Assembly: GCA_023386635.1 (NCBI GenBank)
Contig: JAEWJH010000101.1
Coordinates: 1 to 62,374, forward strand
Direction: 5' to 3'
Length of the DNA: 62,374 nt
DNA from: Pseudomonadota bacterium
GTDB taxonomy: Bacteria; Pseudomonadota; Alphaproteobacteria; Rhizobiales; Xanthobacteraceae
The notes under the pieces: generated by a model
The model's database searches: none
Seen by the model: the letters and a program-made list of their open reading frames with translations, nothing else
What the model was told of the DNA's origin: nothing
Made by a program: the position numbers and the translations under genes
Shown: positions 44,465 through 55,852 of the stretch, in pieces
How the letters are laid out: the number at the start of each line of letters is the position of its first letter
Numbering within the stretch: the stretch's first letter is position 1

Positions 44465-44830
44465 TCAGCCGATCTGCGGTGGACCTCGGGGGAAATGCGG
44501 ACGGACCTCGCTGGTCACGGCGAGACGGGAGACCGGTGGCTGCACAACGGCACCAGCCGGCAAAGGCGTCCATTCGGTGGTCGTGATGGTGGGCGCCGGC
44601 AGACCGGTCGCCAGACACATCACGCAATGGTCGCATTTGTGCGTCGGGGCCGGCGTGCTGCCGTCCTGCTGCGGCGCGGCGGCATCGTGGCCGCCGGTCA
44701 GACAGGTGATCGCCAGCGGATCGAAGCCGGAGACCGCGGCGCTGACCGGAGAGAGCGTTGCCAGCAGGCCATGCAGCGTGATGGCGAAAATCGCCACCAA
44801 AGCCACAAGCCCCTGCCGCAGATCGCGCAT
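44465..44830 (-). CDS. DUF2946 family protein, probable metal-related
   Basis: A 121-residue protein. A hydrophobic N-terminus (LVALVAIFAITLHGLLATL) forms a signal or TM anchor. A Cys/His cluster HKCDHCVMC lies at 64-72, and a PRGPP motif ends the protein, both typical of DUF2946. These proteins occur beside copper and TonB genes; the function is unknown. It is first of the six-gene minus-strand copper operon, 184 bases from the divergent proS start. The gap holds an 8-bp inverted repeat, CTGCAAAA (44918-44925) with TTTTGCAG (44951-44958). Confidence 0.8.
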   Translation of the reverse strand: MRDLRQGLVALVAIFAITLHGLLATLSPVSAAVSGFDPLAITCLTGGHDAAAPQQDGSTPAPTHKCDHCVMCLATGLPAPTITTTEWTPLPAGAVVQPPVSRLAVTSEVRPHFPRGPPQIG

Positions 44831-45014
44831 CGCAAGCCCTCAACTGGATCGCAGCGTTACCATGCTCTCAGAACACTGGGAATGGGCCTTTTCATCCCAT
44901 GTCCACCCCCTTGAGGCCTGCAAAAGCGCGATTTCGGCTGCGGCCTTGTGTTTTGCAGGGCGATCCGGTTTCACTCGCCCCCGAACCCGTTCCAGAACGA
45001 ATCGATCCACCGCC

Positions 45015-46337
45015 ATGCGCCTGTCCCGCTTTTTCCTGCCGATCCTGCGTGAAGCTCCCCGCGAGGCGGAGATCGTTTCGCACCGCCTGATGCTGCGCGC
45101 AGGCATGATGCGGCAGGAGGCTGCCGGCATCTATGCGTTCCTGCCGCTCGGCTGGCGCGTGCTGCAGAAGGTCGTGCAGATCGTACGCGAGGAGCAGAAC
45201 CGCGCCGGCGCCATCGAACTGCTGATGCCGACGATCCAGTCGGCCGATCTGTGGCGCGAGAGCGGCCGCTACGACGCCTACGGCAAGGAGATGCTGCGCA
45301 TCAAGGATCGTCACGAGCGCGAGGTGCTGTACGGCCCGACCAACGAGGAGATGATCACCGACATCTTCCGCGCCTATGTGCGCTCCTACAAGGAATTGCC
45401 GCTCAACCTCTATCACATCCAGTGGAAGTTCCGCGACGAGGTGCGTCCGCGCTTCGGGCTGATGCGCGGCCGCGAATTCCTGATGAAGGACGCCTATTCG
45501 TTCGACCTCGATCAGGCCGGCGCCGAGCATTCCTACAACAAGATGTTCGCCGCCTATCTGCGCACCTTCGCGCGCATGGGGCTGCGTTCGATTCCGATGC
45601 GCGCCGACACCGGTCCGATCGGCGGCAATCTCAGCCACGAATTCATCATTCTCGCCTCGACCGGCGAGAGCGAAGTGTTCTGCCACAAGGACTATCTCGG
45701 CATGGATGTGCCGGGCGCGGACGTGAATTTCGACGATCCCAAGGCCATGCAGGATATCTTCAGCCAGTGGACGTCGCATTACGCGGCGACCTCGGAGATG
45801 CACGACGCGGCGGCGTTCGACGCGCTGCCGGCCGACAAGCAGGTGTCGGCGCGCGGCATCGAGGTCGGGCACATTTTCTATTTCGGCACGAAATATTCCG
45901 AGCCGATGAAGGCTGTGGTCGCGACCGGCGAGGGCGGCGAGAAGCCGGTGCATATGGGCTCTTACGGCATCGGCCCGTCGCGGCTCGTTGCTGCGATCAT
46001 TGAGGCGTCGCATGACGACGCCGGCATCATCTGGCCGGAGGCGGTCGCGCCGTTCAAGGTCGCGGTCCTCAATCTCAAGCAGGGCGATGCCGCCACCGAC
46101 GGCGCCTGCGAACAGCTCTATCGCGATCTCACCGCCAAGGGTGTCGAGGTGCTCTACAACGATCTCGACGAGCGCGCCGGCGCGAAATTCGCCGCGACCG
46201 ACCTGATCGGCATTCCGTGGCAGGTGATGGTCGGCCCGCGCGGGCTTGCCGAAGGCAAGGTCGAGGTGAAGAAGCGCGCCGACGGCAGCCGCGAGATGCT
46301 GTCGCTAGCCGCCGCCACCGACCGGCTGTCGCAGTGA
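45015..46337 (+). CDS. proS: Prolyl-tRNA synthetase (short alphaproteobacterial type)
   Basis: A 440-residue class II synthetase that charges tRNA-Pro. Motif 2 is in IQWKFRDEVRPRFGLMRGREF and motif 3 in GSYGIGPSRLVAAIIE. The editing (INS) domain found in E. coli is absent, as is usual for this group, which then relies on YbaK-like proteins. MRLSRFFLPILREAP is the standard start. It is divergent from the copper operon and followed by lolCE. Confidence 0.95.
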   Translation: MRLSRFFLPILREAPREAEIVSHRLMLRAGMMRQEAAGIYAFLPLGWRVLQKVVQIVREEQNRAGAIELLMPTIQSADLWRESGRYDAYGKEMLRIKDRHEREVLYGPTNEEMITDIFRAYVRSYKELPLNLYHIQWKFRDEVRPRFGLMRGREFLMKDAYSFDLDQAGAEHSYNKMFAAYLRTFARMGLRSIPMRADTGPIGGNLSHEFIILASTGESEVFCHKDYLGMDVPGADVNFDDPKAMQDIFSQWTSHYAATSEMHDAAAFDALPADKQVSARGIEVGHIFYFGTKYSEPMKAVVATGEGGEKPVHMGSYGIGPSRLVAAIIEASHDDAGIIWPEAVAPFKVAVLNLKQGDAATDGACEQLYRDLTAKGVEVLYNDLDERAGAKFAATDLIGIPWQVMVGPRGLAEGKVEVKKRADGSREMLSLAAATDRLSQ

Positions 46338-46461
46338 TGGCGGGATGGATGGCCGTTGGTCGCCTGACGTTTTCTGTGTGCTATCCGGCTTTTTCTCCCG
46401 CCGGGGCGGGCATGAATCCGCCAGAATCGTGTGAAAATCAGCAGGCGGGAACAACACCTCG

Positions 46462-47730
46462 ATGAGTCAGCCCTCCGGCACGCGGCCCTTTTCACCGTTC
46501 GAATGGATGCTGTCGCTGCGCTACCTGCGGGCGCGGCGCAAGGAAGGATTCATCTCGGTCATTGCCGGGTTCTCCTTTCTCGGCATCATGCTCGGCGTCG
46601 CTACGCTGATCATCGTCATGGCGGTGATGAACGGCTTCCGCAAGGAACTGCTCGACAAGATTCTCGGTCTCAACGGCCATCTGTTGATCCAGCCGCTGGA
46701 ATCGCCGCTGACCGACTGGGACGAGGTGGCGGCGCGCATCAACGGCGTATCCGGCGTGCGGCTCGCGGCACCGATCGTCGAGGGGCAGGCGCTGGCGTCT
46801 TCGCCGTTCAATGCGGGCGGCGTGCTGGTGCGGGGCATTCGTCTGGCCGATCTGAAGAAACTTCCCTCGATCGCCAACAACATCAAGCAGGGCACGCTCG
46901 ACGGCTTCGATGAGGGTCAGGGCATCGCCATCGGCCGCCGCATGGCAGACCAGATGTCTGTACGCGCCGGTGACAATCTGACGCTGGTAGCGCCGAAAGG
47001 CGCGGTGACGCCCATGGGCACGACGCCGCGCATCAAGATCTACAAGATCGCCGCGGTGTTCGAGATCGGCATGTCGGAATACGATTCCGCCATTGTCTTC
47101 ATGCCGCTCAAGGAAGCGCAGGCTTATTTCAATCGCGCCGGCGACGTGACCGCGATCGAGGTCTACACCGACAATCCCGACAAGATCGATCAATACCGCA
47201 AGGCCGTGCAGGACGCGGCCAAGCGGCCGATCTACATGGTCGACTGGCGGCAGCGGAACGCGACGTTCTTTAACGCGCTGCAGGTCGAGCGCAACGTCAT
47301 GTTCCTGATCCTGACGCTGATCGTGCTGGTGGCGGCGCTCAACATCGTGTCCGGCCTGATCATGCTGGTGAAGGATAAGGGGCAGGACATCGCCATCCTG
47401 CGCACCATGGGCGCGACGCAAGGGGCGATCACCCGCGTGTTCCTGATCACCGGCGCCTCGATCGGCGTTACCGGGACGATCATGGGCTTCCTGTTCGGCG
47501 TTCTGGTCTGCCGCAATATCGAGTCGATCCGGCAATTCCTGTCGTGGCTCACCAGCACCGAGCTGTTCTCGCCGGAATTGTATTTTCTCTCCAAGCTCCC
47601 TGCCGATCTCGACGTCGGCGAGACCACGGCGGTCGTGGTGATGGCGCTCACCCTGTCGCTGCTGGCGACGCTCTATCCGTCATGGCGGGCCGCGCGGCTC
47701 GATCCGGTCGAGGCGCTTCGCTATGAGTGA
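46462..47730 (+). CDS. lolC: Lipoprotein-releasing ABC transporter permease (LolC/LolE family)
   Basis: A 422-residue inner-membrane protein with four TM helices: one near the N-terminus (FISVIAGFSFLGIMLGVATLII), then a large periplasmic domain, and three at the C-terminus within the FtsX domain (MFLILTLIVLVAALNIVSGL and others). It pairs with LolD to pull lipoproteins out of the inner membrane. Only one permease gene is present, so it may work as a homodimer (LolF-type). The stop overlaps lolD by 8 bases. Confidence 0.9.
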   Translation: MSQPSGTRPFSPFEWMLSLRYLRARRKEGFISVIAGFSFLGIMLGVATLIIVMAVMNGFRKELLDKILGLNGHLLIQPLESPLTDWDEVAARINGVSGVRLAAPIVEGQALASSPFNAGGVLVRGIRLADLKKLPSIANNIKQGTLDGFDEGQGIAIGRRMADQMSVRAGDNLTLVAPKGAVTPMGTTPRIKIYKIAAVFEIGMSEYDSAIVFMPLKEAQAYFNRAGDVTAIEVYTDNPDKIDQYRKAVQDAAKRPIYMVDWRQRNATFFNALQVERNVMFLILTLIVLVAALNIVSGLIMLVKDKGQDIAILRTMGATQGAITRVFLITGASIGVTGTIMGFLFGVLVCRNIESIRQFLSWLTSTELFSPELYFLSKLPADLDVGETTAVVVMALTLSLLATLYPSWRAARLDPVEALRYE

Positions 47731-48454
47731 CATGACGATGGAGTACGAGGCCGAGACGCAGGTTGCCGCGGAAGAGGTGCCGATCCTCTATCTGCATCAG
47801 GTTGAGCGGCATTACCGGCAGGGTGAGGCGACGCTCTACATCCTCAAGGGCGCGGATCTGGCGCTCTGGGCCGGGCAGTCGGTCGCGCTGGTTGCGCCGT
47901 CCGGGTCCGGCAAGTCGACCCTGCTGCATCTCGCCGGTCTGCTGGAACACCCCGACCATGGCGAGGTCTATGTGGACGGGCAGGCCACGGTCGGCCTCTC
48001 CGACAGCGAGCGCACCCGGTTGCGCCGCGAGCAGGTCGGTTTCGTCTACCAGTCGCACCGCCTGCTGCCGGAATTCTCCGCGCTGGAGAACGTGATGCTG
48101 CCGCAGATGATCCGCGGCCTGTCGCGTCGCGAGGCGAGCCGGCGCGGGATGGAGCTGCTCGGCTATCTCGGGCTGGCGGAGCGGGCGACCCATCGTCCGG
48201 CCGAACTGTCTGGCGGCGCGCAGCAGCGCGTGGCCATCGCCCGCGCGGTCGCCAATGCGCCGCGGCTGTTGCTGGCCGACGAACCGACCGGCAACCTCGA
48301 CCCGCACACCGCCAATCACGTCTTCAACGCGCTTGATCAGCTCGTCCGGGCGTCGGGACTCGCCACGGTCGTCGCGACCCACAATATGGAATTGGCGGCG
48401 CGGATGGACCGCCGCGTGACGCTCCGCGACGGCCTGATCGTCGAGATGGATTGA
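47723..48454 (+). CDS. lolD: Lipoprotein-releasing ABC transporter ATP-binding protein
   Basis: A 243-residue ATPase. Walker A is APSGSGKST (about 53-61), the ABC signature is LSGGAQQRVAIARA (the usual Q after LSGG is A here), and Walker B is LLLADEPTG. It overlaps the permease gene by 8 bases. A 174-bp gap with a likely SOS-controlled promoter follows. Confidence 0.93.
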   Translation: MSDMTMEYEAETQVAAEEVPILYLHQVERHYRQGEATLYILKGADLALWAGQSVALVAPSGSGKSTLLHLAGLLEHPDHGEVYVDGQATVGLSDSERTRLRREQVGFVYQSHRLLPEFSALENVMLPQMIRGLSRREASRRGMELLGYLGLAERATHRPAELSGGAQQRVAIARAVANAPRLLLADEPTGNLDPHTANHVFNALDQLVRASGLATVVATHNMELAARMDRRVTLRDGLIVEMD

Positions 48455-48566
48455 CCTGCCGCTCGGGTTTCACGCGGCTTCCAATCTCCAAAGCGCTGAT
48501 TCCGCAAGATTATTCTCGCCGGTTAACCATCGGCGGTGGCTTGCGGGGACGGATTTCCGAGCCGCC

Positions 48567-48608
48567 TTGACGATAGAACAAAAGATGAACTATGTTCTAG
48601 TTCTGTTC
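48567..48608 (+). promoter_or_regulatory. Promoter overlapped by two facing LexA (SOS) boxes
   Basis: TTGACG (48567-48572), an 18-base spacer and TATGTT (48591-48596) form a good promoter. GAAC-N7-GAAC lies at 48576-48590 and GTTC-N7-GTTC at 48594-48608. These are the two orientations of the alphaproteobacterial LexA site, separated by 3 bases and covering the spacer, -10 and start region. A LexA dimer on each would block initiation. An extra GTTC lies at 48600-48603 inside the second box. Confidence 0.8.
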
Positions 48609-48628
48609 TTGAAACGAGGGAGGCGACG

Positions 48629-48727
48629 ATGCTCAAGGCCATGGTTCATGAAGCGGCGGCACTGGCGTCCTTGGCGCTGTTCGTGGGGATGGTGGCGGTC
48701 TGGGCCAACGTGCTCTGCATGGTCTGA
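48629..48727 (+). CDS. 32-residue single-TM microprotein under SOS control (SidA-like by analogy)
   Basis: The ATG at 48629 stands 6-8 bases after a very strong GAGGGAGG ribosome binding site. The protein has a short amphipathic start (MLKAMVHEAA) and one TM helix (LASLALFVGMVAVWANVL), with a Cys near the end. The LexA boxes lie 21 bases upstream of the ATG. In size, topology and SOS control it resembles Caulobacter SidA (29 residues), which blocks division through FtsW/FtsN. Sequence homology is not shown. dnaE follows after 113 bases without an obvious terminator. Confidence 0.7.
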   Translation: MLKAMVHEAAALASLALFVGMVAVWANVLCMV

Positions 48728-48840
48728 TCGCTTGGCAGTGGTGAGGCTGGGGATAGGGCGGATCGCGGCCCGTTCATCCCGGTCCGGCGGTAGACAGCGC
48801 CGCCTGCCGCTCGCACCATCGCGGCAAAGGAATCATCACT

Positions 48841-52275
<3,435 letters not shown>

Positions 52276-52336
52276 CGCCGCGTCCGCGGCAAGCGACAAA
52301 ACGAGTTGCCGGCAACGATCGGGAAGGACCTCGCGC

Positions 52337-54205
52337 GTGAGCGGAGCAACGTCATCGCATTGGCTCGATCGTCCTGTCGACAGTCAGCGCGATCACACGC
52401 TTGGCCCGACCGGCGCGCCGATCACATTGGTCGAGTACGGCAGCTATGCCTGTCCGTATTGCCGCGCCGCCAATGCGCGCATCGAGACGGTACGCGACAA
52501 GCTCGGCGACCGATTGCGGTATGTGTTCCGCCATCGGCCGGTCACCGGCAGCGAACTGGCGCGCCGCGCCGCCGAACTGGTTGAGCGCATCGACGACCCG
52601 GAACGGTTCTGGGCGGCGCATATCCTGCTGATGACGCGTTCGGAAGCGCTGACCGAGGACGATCTGGCAGCCGCAGCGCGCGAGGCCGGATTGTCAGATG
52701 GCATCGATGCGGCCGTGACCGAGCGCGCCGTCGCGCATGTCGATGCCGACGTGGCGAGTTCGCGCGCCAGCGGCGTGATGATTACACCCACCTTCTTCAT
52801 CAACAGCCGCCGTTACGACGGGCCGTGGGATGACGTATCGTTCTCCGACGCCATTGTCGGCACGCTCGGGCATCGGTTTCGCGCTGCAGCGGTCGATTTC
52901 GCCGGCTGGGCACCGTCCGCGGGCGTGCTGCTGCTGCTCTCGACCGTGCTCGCCGTGCTGCTGATGAACACGGCGATGGCGCCGGACTTCGAGTCCTTCT
53001 GGAAGCAGTATGTCGGCTTGAGCTTTGGCGACGCCGCATTCCGCCTGTCGCTGCTGCACTGGATCAACGACGGGCTGCTGACGATCTTCTTCCTGGTGGT
53101 TGGCCTCGAGATCAAGCGCGAGTTCACCGTCGGCCATCTCGCCGGGGTGCGCCAGGCAGCGCTGCCGATTGCGGCGGCGATCGGTGGCATGGCCGTGCCG
53201 GCGCTGTTTTATGCGCTGATCATTCCGTCGGGGCCGTGGGCGCATGGCTGGGGCGTGCCGATGGCGACCGACACCGCGTTCGCCATCGCCCTGATCGTCC
53301 TGCTCGGGCCGCGCGTGCCGGTGGAGCTGCGGATCTTTCTGACCGCGGCCGCGATCGTCGACGACATCGGTGCCATCGGCGTGGTCGCGGTGTTCTATTC
53401 CGGCGACTTGCATCTGGCTTATCTTGCGGGTGCGGCGGCAACGGTGATCGGGCTCGCCTGTCTCAATCGCGGCCGCATTTACAGCGTCACGCCCTATGCG
53501 CTGCTCGGCGTCGTGCTGTGGGCCTGTGTCCACGCCAGCGGCCTGCATGCGACGCTCGCCGGCGTTCTGCTCGCGCTGTTCATTCCGACGCGGCCGCCGG
53601 CCAATCTCAACGCGCTGATGGTGCAGGCCAACACCATCGTCGCGGCCGAGGCGAAACGCGCCAGCGAGGTTTTGCGAAGCGGTCCGTCAGCCCCGGCGCT
53701 GCAGGCGCTCGATGCGATTCACGACCGGATCGAGTCTCCCGCCGACCGGCTGCTGCGGCACGCGGGCGCGCGGTCGAGTTATCTGGTGCTGCCGTTGTTC
53801 GCCTTTGCCAATGCCGGCGTGACCATCCGCACCGACGTGTTCGACGGACGCGAGGCGCTGATGCTCGCCATCATTGCCGCCCTGATGCTCGGCAAGCCGA
53901 TCGGCTTCATCGCGTTCTCGGCGCTGGCGGTCTGGCTCAGGCTCGCGGCGAAGCCGGCCGATTATTCCTGGGGGCAGTTGGCGGGTGCGGGCGCGCTGGC
54001 AGGGATCGGCTTCACCATGTCGTTGTTCATTGCCGGACAGGCGTTTCCCGCCGGGGACGATTTCGCCGCGGCCAAGATCGCGGTGTTTGCCGCCTCGATC
54101 CTGTCGGCGATGATCGGTTGCCTGATCCTGTGGCGGCTCGGAGGGGCGACGGCCGAGGAGCCGGCTGCGGCGCCGGCCCCGTCAACGTCTCAAGCGCAAT
54201 CCTGA
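52337..54205 (+). CDS. nhaA: DsbA-like domain fused to NhaA sodium/proton antiporter
   Basis: A 622-residue fusion. Residues about 15-180 form a thioredoxin-fold DsbA-type domain with CPYC at 39-42 and a cis-Pro loop ITPTFFI near 152-158. From about 190 the NhaA antiporter follows with some 12 TM helices. Its key pair of Asp is in AAIVDDIGAIGVVAV (about 337-351), and MATDTAFAIALIVLLGPRVP is conserved. No signal peptide precedes the redox domain, so it is probably cytoplasmic. The GTG start has GGAAGGA 8 bases upstream; no ATG fits. The fusion may link redox state to Na+/pH control. Confidence 0.88.
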   Translation: MSGATSSHWLDRPVDSQRDHTLGPTGAPITLVEYGSYACPYCRAANARIETVRDKLGDRLRYVFRHRPVTGSELARRAAELVERIDDPERFWAAHILLMTRSEALTEDDLAAAAREAGLSDGIDAAVTERAVAHVDADVASSRASGVMITPTFFINSRRYDGPWDDVSFSDAIVGTLGHRFRAAAVDFAGWAPSAGVLLLLSTVLAVLLMNTAMAPDFESFWKQYVGLSFGDAAFRLSLLHWINDGLLTIFFLVVGLEIKREFTVGHLAGVRQAALPIAAAIGGMAVPALFYALIIPSGPWAHGWGVPMATDTAFAIALIVLLGPRVPVELRIFLTAAAIVDDIGAIGVVAVFYSGDLHLAYLAGAAATVIGLACLNRGRIYSVTPYALLGVVLWACVHASGLHATLAGVLLALFIPTRPPANLNALMVQANTIVAAEAKRASEVLRSGPSAPALQALDAIHDRIESPADRLLRHAGARSSYLVLPLFAFANAGVTIRTDVFDGREALMLAIIAALMLGKPIGFIAFSALAVWLRLAAKPADYSWGQLAGAGALAGIGFTMSLFIAGQAFPAGDDFAAAKIAVFAASILSAMIGCLILWRLGGATAEEPAAAPAPSTSQAQS

Positions 54206-54227
54206 GAGAGCTGAGAGGAGAGAGCGA

Positions 54228-54575
54228 ATGATCGTCGAACTGGTGACGTTCCGCGCCCCGCATGGCGGCGACTGGGATCACATCCTCGAAGGCGCACGCG
54301 GCACGATCCCGAAGTGGAGCGCGAACCCGAAGCTGGTGCGCAAGCACTTCCTGCTGTCCGAGGACGCGCAGACCTGTGCCGGCCTCTATATCTGGCCGTC
54401 GCGGGCGGACGCCGAGCACGCCCATAACGCGCTGTGGCAGGACGAGGTGGAGCGCCGCACCGGCTCGCGCCCGGAATTCCGCTATTTCGAGCTGCAAATG
54501 CTGCTCGACAACGAGGCCGGGACCGTCACCGAATGGTCCAGATCGGGCGAAAAGCGTGTGTCCAAAGTAGGTTAG
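54228..54575 (+). CDS. Small YdhR/ABM-like alpha-beta barrel protein
   Basis: A 115-residue protein. MIVELVTFRAPHGGDWDHILEGARGTI opens a ferredoxin-like fold; AGLYIWPSRADAEHAHNALW is typical of the YdhR or ABM (antibiotic monooxygenase-like) superfamily. No cofactor motif is expected. The ATG at 54228 follows GAGAGGAGAG. It may form a unit with the upstream antiporter gene (22 bases apart). The function is unknown. Confidence 0.65.
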   Translation: MIVELVTFRAPHGGDWDHILEGARGTIPKWSANPKLVRKHFLLSEDAQTCAGLYIWPSRADAEHAHNALWQDEVERRTGSRPEFRYFELQMLLDNEAGTVTEWSRSGEKRVSKVG

Positions 54576-54756
54576 GGGCATTTTCTCCAGTTCGGCCCCA
54601 GCCTCACAAAGCTTGCGCGGCGCAGCAGACCCGATTATACGCACGCGCATCACTCACGCGGATTTCGGCGCCGGCCCCGACAATGGGTCGCCAGCCATCC
54701 GGTGGCGGTCATGTGGCCGCTCACACAATCCGCGGCGGATCAACCGGAGAAGATCA

Positions 54757-55749
54757 ATGGCGCTTCCTGACTTTTCAATGCGTCAGCTTTTGGAAGCTGG
54801 CGTGCATTTCGGCCATCAGGCCCACCGCTGGAACCCGAAGATGGGCGAGTACATCTTCGGCACCCGCAACAACATTCATATCGTCGACCTCGGGCAGACG
54901 GTGCCGATGCTGCACCAGGCGCTTCAGGCCGTCAGCGACACGGTTGCCAAGGGCGGCCGCATCCTGTTCGTCGGCACCAAGCGCCAGGCGCAGGACGCGA
55001 TCGCCGATGCGGCCAAGCGCTGCGCCCAGTACTACGTGAACTCGCGCTGGCTCGGCGGCACGCTGACCAACTGGAAGACCATTTCCGGTTCGATCGCGCG
55101 GCTGCGCAAGCTCGACGAAATGCTCTCATCCAACGAGGCGCAGGGCTACACCAAGAAAGAGCGGCTCGACCTCACCCGTGAGCGCGACAAGCTCAACCGC
55201 TCGCTCGGTGGCATCAAGGACATGGGTGGCGTTCCGGACATGCTGTTCGTGATCGACACCAACAAGGAAGACATCGCGATCGCCGAAGCGCGCCGCCTTG
55301 GCATCCCGATCGCGGCGGTGGTCGACACCAACTGCAACCCGGACGGCATCAGCTACGTGGTCCCGGGTAACGACGACGCCTCGCGCGCCGTCTCGATGTA
55401 TTGCGATCTCGTCGCGCGCGCCGCGCTCGACGGCATCTCGCGCGCCCAGGGCGATGCGGGCATCGATCTCGGCGCCTCGGCGAAGCCGGCGGTGGAAGAA
55501 GACGTGCCGGCGGCTGCCGGTCTGGGCTTCGAACAGCTGTCGGGTCCGCGCGGCGTTGCCGACGACCTCAAAAAGCTGCCGGGCGTGTCCGGCGCGATCG
55601 AGAAGCAGCTCAACGATCTCGGCATCTTCCACTATTCGCAGATTGCCGAATTGTCGCCCGAAGCCGCGCATAATGTCGGCGAAGAAGTCGGCCTGCCGGG
55701 CCGCGTCGATAGCTGGATCGCCAAGGCGAAGCAGCTCACCGCCGAGTGA
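54757..55749 (+). CDS. rpsB: 30S ribosomal protein S2, with C-terminal extension
   Basis: A 330-residue protein. Residues 1-230 are the S2 core (LLEAGVHFGHQAHRWNPKM near 11-29, ILFVGTKRQAQ, NSRWLGGTLTNW, PDMLFVIDTNKEDIAIAEA). The rest, about 100 residues, is an extension that ends in a helix-hairpin-helix-like module (DDLKKLPGVSGAIEKQLNDL and AHNVGEEVGLPGRVDSWIA). The extension is typical of Rhizobiales. The long leader (about 180 bases) probably holds its promoter. It starts the rpsB-tsf-pyrH-frr set. Confidence 0.97.
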   Translation: MALPDFSMRQLLEAGVHFGHQAHRWNPKMGEYIFGTRNNIHIVDLGQTVPMLHQALQAVSDTVAKGGRILFVGTKRQAQDAIADAAKRCAQYYVNSRWLGGTLTNWKTISGSIARLRKLDEMLSSNEAQGYTKKERLDLTRERDKLNRSLGGIKDMGGVPDMLFVIDTNKEDIAIAEARRLGIPIAAVVDTNCNPDGISYVVPGNDDASRAVSMYCDLVARAALDGISRAQGDAGIDLGASAKPAVEEDVPAAAGLGFEQLSGPRGVADDLKKLPGVSGAIEKQLNDLGIFHYSQIAELSPEAAHNVGEEVGLPGRVDSWIAKAKQLTAE

Positions 55750-55756
55750 TGACAGC

Positions 55757-55782
55757 CGGCGCGCGGCATGATCCGCGCGCCG
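55757..55782 (+). terminator. Attenuator-like hairpin between rpsB and tsf
   Basis: A perfect 10-bp stem, CGGCGCGCGG (55757-55766) and CCGCGCGCCG (55773-55782), with a 6-base loop and TCTTTC following. Partial termination here would set the S2 to EF-Ts ratio. Confidence 0.6.
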
Positions 55783-55852
55783 TCTTTCACGACACGACAA
55801 GCGTATCTGCAACCCGAATTTGCGCTGAGTTATCGCGCAGAGGGATCAACCA

